A DNA stretch of 64,000 bases from Boesenbergia rotunda (taxonomy: Eukaryota; Streptophyta; Magnoliopsida; Zingiberales; Zingiberaceae). The stretch covers positions 243,515 to 307,514 of the forward strand of contig JAGFNQ010002306.1 of assembly GCA_024364735.1 (NCBI GenBank), in the 5' to 3' direction. This document shows, piece after piece, positions 56,097-64,000 of this stretch. Each line of letters starts with the position of its first letter. Within the stretch, counting starts at the first letter, position 1. Made by a program: the position numbers and the translations under genes. The notes beneath the pieces are model-generated. The model was not told the origin of the DNA and ran no database searches. It saw only the letters and a list, made by a program, of their open reading frames with translations.

Positions 56097-57739
56097 TTTA
56101 ATTCAAAATAAACTGTCAGACGCTCTGATCGCGTCTGAACGTATCCGATTCTCTGCGCTTAACATCTGATACATAATTTCCTGCTTGATATACTGTGCTA
56201 ACACTCTGATTAAGCTGCAGGTGACAGGGAAGATTCAAACACTCAAGGAGAGTCAATGGAGGCCTTTCCTTGGAGCAGGTTTGTCCGTTTTCCATCTCAG
56301 GTTGCAACGGCTGGAGCTGCAGACTGGAGCTGCTGACTGGAGCTTGGCTGAGGGAAGCTCAGGAAGTCCAGGGAGAGCTCAGTGGTAGCTGGCGTTGGCA
56401 GGGAAGCAGCTGGAGGCTGCAGGAGATGGTGTCACCTGGTGCTGAGTGGAGAAACAAAAGGGCGCAAGAAAGCTTCGTTGAAGAAGAAGTTCGAAATACA
56501 GTGTTCTGCTGCTTGAGTTCTTGCTGCGACTTGGTGTTCTCCACAACTTGCTTGCGTGTTCTGAAGTTCCATCACTTTGAGCAAGCTATTGCAATCTTGA
56601 AGCAACCATCCCTTGCTTGAGCACTTAGTGGAAAGAACAAGAGGCTTCGAGTCCAACAGCGAGAAGACACAGGGAAAGGGTTTTTGCGTGAGATCGTCGC
56701 TGGGTGGAGCTCAGGAGGAAGCTTGCTGTGTTCTTGTCTTTGCTAGTGCTAAGTAAGATCTTTCTTGTGTTTCATTGTGCTTAAACCTATATCTGTGATT
56801 AAAACGCTGTGGAGAGGTTTCTCCACCGAGAAGGAGGTTGCTATCTATCCGGTGTTCACTGGGGCTTGATCTGCCGACGATCAAGGGATCGCCCACCTTA
56901 CGGGCACGCCAAGGAGTAGGGGCAAGTTATCCCCGAACCTTGTAAACCCTCCTCGTTAGCGATCTTGTTTGTTTGTTTGTGTTCTTTGCATTTCTGCATT
57001 TCTCAGTTTCAATTGTTTCTTCCGCTGTGCTACTAACAAATTAAGTGCAGAAGTTTGAAAAGTTTTAAGTCCAAGTGGTTGACTATATTCACCCCCCCCT
57101 CTCTAGCCATCCGAACTCCAACATTGAGTTCGATGATGAAGCAACAGAAGGTCCAGCAAATTTAAATACATACGGCTCTCCATGACAATATCAGTTGTAA
57201 TAATCTGGAACAAACTCATACTTATAGATATGAGTTTTCACTGTATCCTCATCACGAAAAGTTGTATTTCTACATTTACGTTGATTACATGGACACTTTA
57301 ACTCCGTGTCGTTCAAACACTCAGGATGATACTTTGTAAAGTTCACACATTCTTCCACTCCAGCAAAAAAGTTCTTCACAGATAAATCTATTATCTAACC
57401 TATTATACATCCATGCCTTGTTCAGATACATTGTATCTGAATTATCAACCACAAATAACAATCCATTATCAATCACAAATAACAATCTAAATTATCCAAC
57501 TTTATTTCTAATTAATCAAACAAATTTATCCTAATTAATCAAACAAAATATATTAGGGCATAATCAAATAATATAATTCTAATTATTCAAACAAGACTTA
57601 ATCAAATAATATCAAAATATATTTGAAGCATAATTAAACAATTAAACAGTTAATTAATCACTTAATCAATTAATTAAGCAATTATTTAATCAATTAATGA
57701 TTTAATTAAATTTTAATTAAACAAAATTATCCTAGGGTT

Positions 57740-58055
57740 AACTGTTGCGGCCGGCGGCAGCTGCGTCGTCCGGTAGCTGCGCCATCCGTCGCGTGGCCAC
57801 AACAACCCCTCACGCGGCCGCAGCAGCCGCAGATGGCCGTGCATAGCTGCGACGGGCCGCGGCTGGCCGCGCCTAGCCGCGCCTGCCGGAACAAAATCAA
57901 ATGCGGTGAAGAACATGCGTGAAACAACCGGAGATGCAGCGTACCTGTGACTGGAGGAGGGTTTGCCGGAGGAGCGTTCGCCGGGGACGATCACGCGACG
58001 GAGAAGAGAGAAGAGAGAAGAGTGATCACGCGTGGCCGGGGGGCCGAACGACGCA
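57740..58055 (-). promoter_or_regulatory. GC-rich promoter/5' leader region of the CACTA transposase gene
   Basis: 57740-57900 is a CpG-dense block of gcggccg, ccgcagcagccgc and ctgcgtcgtccgg words in otherwise AT-rich DNA, lying upstream of the transposase start on the minus strand and inside the right subterminal repeats. Such GC-rich leaders are usual in En/Spm-type elements and are targets of methylation silencing. No exact start site can be given. Confidence 0.55.
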
Positions 58056-58256
58056 AATTATACCTAATATAGCGACGGACAAGTTACAATCCGTCGCTAT
58101 TAGCGATGGAATAATAATAATCCGTCGCTAATAGCGACGGGTTTGACGTATTCCGTCGCTAGTTGTAGGGGTTTAACCTGGATCAAAGTATTAGCGACGG
58201 ATAATTAATATCCGTCGCTAAATTATCCGTCGCTAAATGCTGAATTTTTTGTAGTG
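58056..58256 (-). repeat. Right subterminal repeats and terminal inverted repeat of CACTA K
   Basis: Copies of agcgacgga and tccgtcgct run from about 58069 to 58235, several as head-to-head pairs. The TIR (58232-58256) ends in the canonical CACTA pentamer on the minus strand. Confidence 0.92.
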
Positions 58257-58498
58257 TTCACCTCCAAGAAGGAGATCATTCTTAGTAGATGTGAGAGTGA
58301 GGAAGAGTAAACTCTTAGATTAGTCACCTCAAGGAGGTAGATACCAAGTAAAGAAGGTGTTAGCAATTGTTTGAAGTTTCTACTGCAACAAATCATTGAC
58401 GAAGCGATTGAAGTCATTCACCCCCTCCTCCCCCCCCCCCCCCCCCCTCCTAGCTCTCGATGTCTCTTGACACGATAGTCAGATCACGTGGCAACGAG

Positions 58499-59424
58499 TG
58501 TAAGTACCCCAGGTAAGTTTTTGATGTGGTCAACTGAGTCAAGTTAGGTTTTGTTGTGTTTGATCCCTGTGTATAATTGTACAGGAGCTTAGGGGCACAG
58601 GAAGTCAAGCGGAAGACACAGCGATCGAGAAGGATAACACGGGAAGGGAGTCAATGGGCTCATTGCATCTGAGGGACGCGAAGGTCTACGGAAGAGTACG
58701 CCTGTAGATCGAGAAGGGCGCACGCGACGTCCGAGGAACGAGAAAACTAGCAGAAGCACGTTCGAGGAGAAGACCGGAGGAGGGTTCAAGTGAGCCCAAC
58801 TCTGGAAGGCCTGAGATCACCCAAGAAAACCCATTGGAGATCGGTCAGCATAAAATTGATCGAAAGCCACTCAGGCACCCGTGAATGAGGGTACCCCTAT
58901 GCTCTCGAGCGCCCCTATTCCGGGCGCCCCTATGCATACAAGCGCCCTACATGTCGAAAACTCATCTACACCTAGCCGTTTGCGAACGTTGCGAAGGAGA
59001 TTCCCTTAAACCACCTGTTAGGCGCCCCTAAGCTCTCGGGCGCCCGAGTAGGACCACGTCAACATTTGGATAGACTTGACCGGGGCTATAAATAGGCCCC
59101 TAGAGTTCAATTCCAAACATCAATTCAGCTGTGCACAAATTCTTTTTAGTTTTTCTCTGTTTTCTGAGTTTTACAAGTGTGTAAAAAGCTTCTCCGTCCC
59201 AAAGAGTTATTCAGGAGAATCGAGCTTTATTTTTGCCTTGGATTAGCAACCTTCCTGGTTGCAAACCAAGTAATTTACTGTGCTTCTTTCCTTTTTGGTT
59301 TAATTAATTCTTATATTTATCTTGCTTGTAAACTAACTAACATCTTTGTTGAGCAAGGATAAAAAATAGAATTTTTTTTGCAGGTGCAATTTACCCCCTC
59401 TTGCTGACCGCATGATCTCCGACA
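58499..59424 (+). mobile_element. Solo LTR of copia family B (926 bp), TSD ACGAG
   Basis: TGTAAGTACC...CTCCGACA, flanked by perfect ACGAG at 58494-58498 and 59425-59429. It is homologous along its length to the LTR at 16344-17297. GGCGCC-type palindromes lie at 58868-59047, the TATA box ctataaat at 59086-59093, and a hairpin gcttctccgtcccaaagag near 59189. It is inserted 26 bp beyond the end of element I. Confidence 0.92.
58868..59047. repeat. GGCGCC-type palindrome cluster in the solo LTR, 39 bp upstream of its TATA box
   Basis: aggcacccgtgaatgagggt, gctctcgagcgcccc, ccgggcgcccc, caagcgccc, taggcgcccc and ctcgggcgcccgag (palindromic, 59034-59047). It holds the same place as the cluster in LTR B, but individual copies have diverged. 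Confidence 0.85.
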
Positions 59425-59429
59425 ACGAG

Positions 59430-59756
59430 GTAAGGATTCCTACACTAAGGTCAATTGTCTTTCTCCAATTTTGTTATATTTGAGGCATTATATAATGTAA
59501 TTGATTTTAGTTAAATTATTTTGGTAGTTCTTTGTTATATTCAAGTATATTGCATAAGCTGAGCTCTTATCTCCACTCTATTTGCTATCTTCTTTCTTAG
59601 TGCTGCTGCGCTTCTTCTAAGATTCAATTTAGTTTAAGTTATATTAATAGTATTAATTTTAATGATTTAATTCTTATTAAGTGTAAACTATGTATATGCT
59701 TAATTTTACACGTTTAATATTGTTGCAAATTTAATTCTCATTAGGTAACAATATAT
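59430..59756 (+). other. AT-rich DNA without a recognisable gene
   Basis: T-rich sequence with 'tttagttaa' words. It precedes the CACTA exon relic and may be its upstream (intron or promoter) sequence. Confidence 0.4.
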
Positions 59757-59950
59757 ATGAATAAGTTTGGATATAAAATAGGTTAGAAAATAGATTTATT
59801 ACAGAAAAATATTTTGATGGAGTGGAAACTTTGTAGAGTTTGCTAAGTATCATATGGAGTGTATGAATGGTGAGGATTTCGTTACGTGCAATCATTACAA
59901 ATATAGAAATGTAACTTTTTATATAAGAATATTATGAAAGTACATCTTAA
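59757..59950 (+). pseudogene. CACTA transposase-associated domain relic (second CACTA family member)
   Basis: Near 59757 an ATG starts MNK; then NRLENRFITEKYFDGVE and, after a one-base shift, EFAKYHMECMNGEDFVTCNHYKYRNVTF can be read. This parallels the domain of element K (NRLDNRFI; FTKYHPECLND; CPCNQRKCRNTTF) but is in the opposite orientation and clearly diverged. Some Cys ligands are gone. No TIRs or subterminal repeats were seen around it. Confidence 0.65.
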
Positions 59951-59954
59951 TAGA

Positions 59955-60660
59955 AATGTCGAGCAAGCATTAACTGGTCCAACCTCCCGATAGGGCCTTT
60001 AAGGGGCTTAGTTCCCCAAGCTCCAATCAGACCTCACAAGAAACCAGCTCCTCGAGCTCTACTCAGATTAAGTCGATCAAACCTCTACAAGAGATTAATT
60101 CCCCCTATAGCTTTCTCAAATAGGAATGGCCTATAAGCCCAACCGTGGATCCCCATACTATCCTTTTGGGTGGGGCCACCTCACGAAGCCCAGTGGATTT
60201 GCCAGCCCACAAGTCCATATCATAGGTAATGTCTCGAGCAAAATTGTCAGGAACATGTGACATAGTAATACAGTTGAAATACATCCATTAGACATGACCT
60301 TTTATATTTTGACATAACACTTTATTAATACGGAGATTATCATTTAAGGTGTTATAAAAAGGGATCTCTCTTCCGCGAGCACAGGCATGCTCCTCATATT
60401 TTCGCATCCTCTTTATTCATTGCTATTGACTTCATCCCTTCATCCCCCTCCCCCCCCAACTTGAATGTTGGAGTGGTTGCGCCAGGGATCCCCCAACATC
60501 TTTGCTGACGTCTTCAGTCTTCTCCTCTCCATATCTCTAGCACCGTTGCAGGTTCTCTGAGCAAAAGGTCTTCCTACAATCAACTTTCAAGCCACATTAT
60601 CAGTGCTCCATCTTCATCTATTTAAGATAGAATCATCGACCATCAAGAGGTGTGTCTCTG
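59955..60660 (+). repeat. Probable gypsy LTR relic
   Basis: Mixed-GC sequence with a TATA-like gttataaaaaggg (60352-60364), a 'ttgaatgttggagtggttgcgccagggatcc' phrase (60461-60491) like Tat-type LTRs, and a region near 60640-60670 loosely like a decayed primer site. Boundaries and partner LTR were not found. Confidence 0.4.
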
Positions 60661-63193
60661 GGTAAAAAAGGAAGATGTGTGTAATCTAGCTAGGTCAAGA
60701 GAGAAGAGGTATATCATTTGGAAATTAAGATCATCCTTTCACTCTATTTAAAGCATAAAAAAAGCAATTCAATTGTTTTTCTACTGACTTTACTATTTAT
60801 TCTCCGTTTGTTTTTCCATCTTTTCTCGGAGGTCTGTCTTGAATGTCAGTATGAAGCTTCCTTTAGTGCTTGGCAGTTGGAAGCCGACCTCCTGAGAAAG
60901 GCCAACCTCCTTAGAAGTCAACCTGATAACAACCTACTTGAATGAACCCTGACTTGAACAAAGCCCTCCTTGGCAATAGCCGATCTGAAGGAAGCTCAAT
61001 TTGACTAAAGTCTGACCTGACTAGAGTCTTATCTGATTAAAATCTGACTTGAAAGAAGCCTGAATCGAAAGAAGTTGACCTATATATTGAAGATAGACCT
61101 GACAAATTAAGACCAATCCGATTTATATCCAGTCGATCAAAGTTACTCGCCCGTGGTTGAGTGAGATTCACGATCTCTTTGATTACGGTCTGATCAGTCT
61201 CGCTCTGGTGATGGTGGCTACCAATGGAGCTGATGTCGGAGGCGATGATGATGAAAGCGATAGCCTCAAGTTAAGAGTACTCTAAGTTAAGAGCTTCCAT
61301 TGAAAGATTCTAAAGATCCGAATATAATTAATTATGGAAATTCCGGAAATCTTGCCCGCGCGATACGTGGAACCAGAAAGATCAATAAGATCTAAAATAA
61401 TATTCGACCATTAAATGCAAATGAATATGTGATCGTTCATTCTCAAATGTTTGCCTCTCTGTTTATATATTTTATCACGCAAGTTATCTATCATTATAGT
61501 TAAGCTTGACTGAGGGAAGCTTCATCTGGTGCATGAATTAATCTAGAAAGAGAAATTATATCTATATTTGCACGTCAAGTTTCAGGCGTGAATATTTTAC
61601 TTAATAATAAATTTATTTCTGTTTTTTTCTCTGATATTTTAAACCTACAAATAGATCTCCGGATACATCAAATCCAAGCATGTCAAGATATTGACTATTG
61701 TTGGGATTCAAATTCAATGCCCAGTCCAAGAAATTTATATGGGTGATTAATTATGGTTAATAAATTAATAAGATCAAAGCTGTGATGCGACATAGTATTC
61801 AAGGTTTAGTCACTTTCCAAATTATTTTAATCTCTACAATTTCTGTAGTAGATATGATAATTAATTTCGCTAAATAAATTGAATTAATTTTTCTTCTCCT
61901 GTCGTCAATAAAAAATAGTTAAGCTAGGAACTAATGGGCCTGATGCAGAAAAGAGAAAAGGGTCGGCCTACAATTGTGGGTTCTTGGCCCATTTATTGGG
62001 GACAGATAAACGATATCAGTATTAAAATAATAATAATAAATTATCCAGGACTCTCAAACGTCAAACTCAACTGACCTTCTTTCTTATTAAAAAAAAAATT
62101 ATTCTCATCCCCTACTATTTCAACTCCTTAATATAAATTGATTTACCTAATTATTCTATTTTTATAAGTAAAAAGTCCAAAAAAATATATAATTTTTCTA
62201 AAATTCAACATATTCAAATTAAAATATAGTATATTTACTATCAAATTAAATAAACTTTTTCCCATTTGTTGCCAGAGAATAAAAATCCACATTATGTTTT
62301 ATAGTTAAAAAATATCCAAGAAGAGGTATAATTAATCCTAAATTCAGCAACATTTAATATAATTGTAATCTAGTATATTTTCTATTCAATTTAGTATGAC
62401 CTTTTTTTCTTCTGGCTAATCAATTCGGAGCTCATATCAATTGATTGACTTAGGCTGACTTGATTGAGTAATTCTAGTTAATGAATTTATGATAAATTAT
62501 ATTTTATTTTAGATTTTTTTTACCTTAAAAAATAAGGGTAATAATGTATATCAGAGTACATGTAGGGAGTTGGAAGTAAAATAAATTTGAAGATAAGGAA
62601 TGGGAATAAATATTTTATAACATATGAGTTAAAGAGGAAGTTAAGTTTGATTTTAGGGATTTTAGAATAATTTACCGTTAAAAAAACTGACTTGACCTCA
62701 TTTAATTTGGCTCATATATATCCAGATTTATATAAAAAAATAAAAATATATATAACTAAAACTCAAATTTACAGGACGGTCGGTTCCTGTTTGGTGATTT
62801 CGAGTTTTGAAAGTTTTTGAAAAATTTAGAAAATTTATTTATTTCAATAGTAATTGCCTTTTAATCAATTTATGTTGTTTCCATAAAACTTTATTCTTTT
62901 AGTATTTTGATCAAGGAAGTATTCACATCTTAGATTTTTAAAAATAATTAAATTAAATTGAATATTACTGTTTCTAATTCAAGAGAAATTTGAAGGCAAG
63001 AATGAAAATTACTTTTACGCTAAGAAGTGATGGTATAAATATAAAAAAATAATAGGCCATCCATGTTCAACATCTCAAGAACAAAATATCTTTTTATTTA
63101 TACCATTAAAATAACTCTGTTTTTTTAAAAAATATATATATAAAAGGGCAATAGATTAATACTTTGATTATCAGTTGATTTATATTTCTACAC
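60661..63193. other. Intergenic DNA, no gene recognised
   Basis: 60840-61110 has loosely repeated 'gacctgactagagtc/tgacttgaa' words. 61130-61290 is a GC-richer patch (gatgatgatgaaagcg) that could be an old exon, but no frame is convincing. 61700-63190 is AT-rich single-copy-looking DNA. The short ORF 60718-60945 is low-complexity and not supported. Confidence 0.4.
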
Positions 63194-63279
63194 TAAGCGT
63201 GGTAAAAAAATTTGTTATTGTTTTCAGACTCGAGTCTAAGCGTGGTAAAAAAATTTGTTATTGTTTTCAGACTCGAGTC
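63194..63279. repeat. Perfect tandem duplication of a 43-bp unit
   Basis: 63194-63236 and 63237-63279 are identical (taagcgtggtaaaaaaattt...gactcgagtc). Exact identity suggests a recent slippage event. Confidence 0.95.
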
Positions 63280-63323
63280 TCAGTTATTGTACATTAATTA
63301 ATAATTTTTTGTAATAAACGGTT

Positions 63324-63429
63324 GATTAGTGGACTAGTAAATTGTTTGTCACAGAGTGCTTTCTAATTTATTTAGTGATTAGTGGGCTAATAAATTGTTT
63401 GTTATAGAGTGCTTTCTAATTTATTTAGT
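63324..63429. repeat. Tandem duplication of a 53-bp unit
   Basis: 63324-63376 and 63377-63429 share gattagtgg(a/g)cta...gagtgctttctaatttatttagt with about five differences, so it is older than the neighbouring 43-bp duplication. Confidence 0.92.
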
Positions 63430-64000
63430 GTTTAGGAGAACTTTTGCTTTTGAAAAGTGATTCTTATAGAAATTATCTTAAAATAAGTGAGAAACTAAAA
63501 TACGGAGTGTTTGAAAATAGAAACTAAAAGCTGATACAAGGTAAAGTTTGAGTGTTTGGTGAATAAATATTTCTAAGCTTAATTTTTAGTTAAATGATAA
63601 CAATATCCTTAAATTATATAAATTAATTTTTTTCAATTATCTAAATATAATTTTAATACATCGTCAATAATATTTTATATATTTATTATTATATTTTGAA
63701 TATTATATTAAAATTAATTTTTTAAATAATATATCTATCTATTAATAACTATAAAACACAGTTTTTGTTACAGTACGTATGCAGACGTGACATTCACAGG
63801 GAACTTACGATTCCTGCCTAAACCAAATAGAACATGTGATCTTAGCATGTAATTTTTGCATGTTACATAGAACATGTGATCTTTGCATGTTACTTTTTAT
63901 TTTATTTTTTCATTTAATAATAGAAATTGATGTATATATATATATATTATTATTAAACATGTTATTTGAATTGTGTAAGATTCCCGTACATCGCTCGCAC
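63430..64000. other. AT-rich DNA at the window end, no gene seen
   Basis: It includes a small repeat of atagaacatgtgatct(t)(a/t)gcatgtta at about 63828 and 63868, and a (TA)n run at 63934-63946. Confidence 0.5.

Larger units (their letters stand above)
54967..57123 (+). mobile_element. Solo LTR 'J' (copia-type, 2157 bp), TSD TTGAG
   Basis: It starts TGTTGATACAG and ends ...CGAACTCCAACA; the perfect duplication TTGAG is at 54962-54966 and 57124-57128. It lies in an exon of the CACTA transposase, so it is the innermost layer. It contains the CCTAGC/GCTAGG hairpin array (55076-55485), the GATCGGTC/GACCGATC palindrome array (55499-56096), the U5 hairpin TTCTCCACCGAGAAGGAG (56817-56834) and an oligo-C tract before its end. 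The ORFs near 56185-56656 are chance frames. Confidence 0.95.
51693..57431 (-). pseudogene. tnpD-like transposase gene of CACTA K (TNP2 family), split by solo LTR J
   Basis: It starts near 57431 with the transposase-associated domain (YNRLDNRF; FTKYHPECLN; CPCNQRKC; ORF 57191-57379). It continues into J at the sense-frame words AGPSVASSS / IGPEASYRPADAM, which rejoin exactly when J and one TTGAG copy are ignored. Then come LLNMKAKHH (54723-54926) and the transposase-21 core (CMIYWNEDSELMECKMCNHPRY, DGFQPFGSYG, TIGDFPAYSMLSGWSTTGKLACPHC, NLDVMHIEKNFFDNI), a DUF4218 block (MKSHDCHVFMQKLIPIAF, 52671-53462), a DUF4216 block (VTIFSGYYVNGYRFHV, 51969-52412) and an acidic C-terminus (51693-51941). 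At least two frameshifts and several stops interrupt it. In an intact element it cuts the CACTA ends. Confidence 0.88.
48073..58256 (-). mobile_element. CACTA (En/Spm) DNA transposon 'K', with solo LTR J inside
   Basis: The 25-bp terminal inverted repeats match at 23 positions: left gactacaaaaagttcagc at 48073, right (minus) cactacaaaaaattcagc ending at 58256. The 3-bp target duplication is TCC (48070-48072) against TTC (58257-58259). Dense subterminal repeats of TAGCGACGGA/TCCGTCGCTA lie at both ends. Two transposon genes lie on the minus strand: a TNP2/transposase-21 type gene (tnpD-like) and a transposase-24 type gene (tnpA-like). Without J it is about 8.0 kb. Both genes are broken, but the ends look usable. 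Confidence 0.95.
41397..58472 (+). mobile_element. SIRE-like copia element 'I', interrupted by H and by CACTA K (with J inside)
   Basis: It has a truncated 5' LTR (41397-41718), a primer site, a decayed gag, an AT-rich 3' region, a polypurine tract and a 3' LTR (46998-58472) that is split by a 10.2-kb CACTA element. The two LTRs align over the U5 end (ccaagctagaa...ctcttgacg). Protease, integrase, RT and RNase H are missing between gag and the 3' region. Without the insertions only about 5.2 kb belongs to I itself. Confidence 0.8.
46998..58472 (+). repeat. 3' LTR of element I, interrupted by CACTA element K
   Basis: It begins TATTGGTGC (TG to TA) after the tract atcaaaaaggaagagat, and ends ...tctcttgaca at 58472 after a long oligo-C run. 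The LTR proper is 46998-48072 plus 58260-58472 (about 1.29 kb). It holds cctaatt-gggaac-taggt repeats (47150-47340), an ATCGAT cluster, a TATA-like gtatatgg at about 47838 and the U5 hairpin now split by K. Confidence 0.82.

Noticed and set aside
58424..58450. Long poly-C run as a possible sequencing artefact or G-quadruplex gene control element
   Set aside because: All the copia LTRs here have an oligo-C tract just before their 3' end, so it is a family feature that has expanded by slippage; exact length may still be unreliable.
60718..60945. 75-codon frame as a small gene
   Set aside because: Low-complexity hydrophobic start, no domain, no supporting context in intergenic DNA.
1..64000. 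Endogenous pararetrovirus (badnavirus-like) insertion
   Set aside because: All RT-bearing pieces have copia or gypsy domain order with LTRs, primer sites and target duplications; no movement-protein or coat-type module was seen.

Overview
This is plant nuclear DNA, and almost all of it is layered, mutually nested transposable elements. The element families place it in a flowering plant: Athila-, Tekay- and Tat-type Ty3/gypsy elements, SIRE-like Ty1/copia elements, and CACTA and hAT transposons. The GC-rich single-exon host gene and the overall look favour a monocot (possibly a commelinid such as Zingiberales), but the sequence alone does not settle that. I see one intact ordinary gene in 64 kb: a wound-induced protein 1 (WUN1/WI1)-type NTF2-fold protein at 40424-40885 (+) with a TATA box just upstream.

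Layout. (1) 1-8490: 3' part of an Athila-like element (+) with gag-protease, no pol, and a 3' LTR at 5976-8490. (2) 8504-13521: a Tekay/Del-type element (-), cut inside the reverse transcriptase, with its LTR at 11083-13521. (3) 13522-15213: 3' end and LTR of a SIRE-like copia ('A'). (4) 15214-17297: gag scrap and LTR of a second copia ('B'). (5) 17298-39668: a very degraded Tat/Retand-type gypsy ('F', -). Its 5' LTR is at 38672-39668, followed by gag, protease, RT, two RNase H domains, integrase, a tandem-repeat 3' region and an antisense extra ORF. It is interrupted by a full-length copia 'D' (17438-24619, TSD CCACT), copia 'E' (25994-29090), a hAT relic (29287-31060) and solo LTR 'G' (34570-36821, TSD TCGAT). 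(6) 39669-41396: host gene and its surroundings. (7) 41397-58472: copia 'I' (+). Its gag carries solo LTR 'H' (42814-44487, TSD ACTAC). Its 3' LTR carries a 10.2-kb CACTA transposon 'K' (48073-58256), whose transposase exon is itself split by solo LTR 'J' (54967-57123, TSD TTGAG). (8) 58499-59424: solo LTR of family B (TSD ACGAG). (9) 59425-64000: AT-rich intergenic DNA with a CACTA exon relic, a probable LTR relic and small tandem duplications.

No element looks autonomous: every gag, pol or transposase frame is truncated, frameshifted or carries stops. Many of the stops are CAA/CAG/CGA to TAA/TAG/TGA changes, as expected from deamination of methylated cytosine. The most interesting signal is in the LTRs. 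At least seven LTR families each carry a private cluster of short palindromes, mostly centred on CpG. In five LTRs (four families) the cluster ends only 12-41 bp upstream of the TATA box. One palindrome, CAGTCGACTG, is shared by a gypsy and a copia LTR. LTR J also holds some fifteen hairpin units with covarying stems and a near-constant loop.
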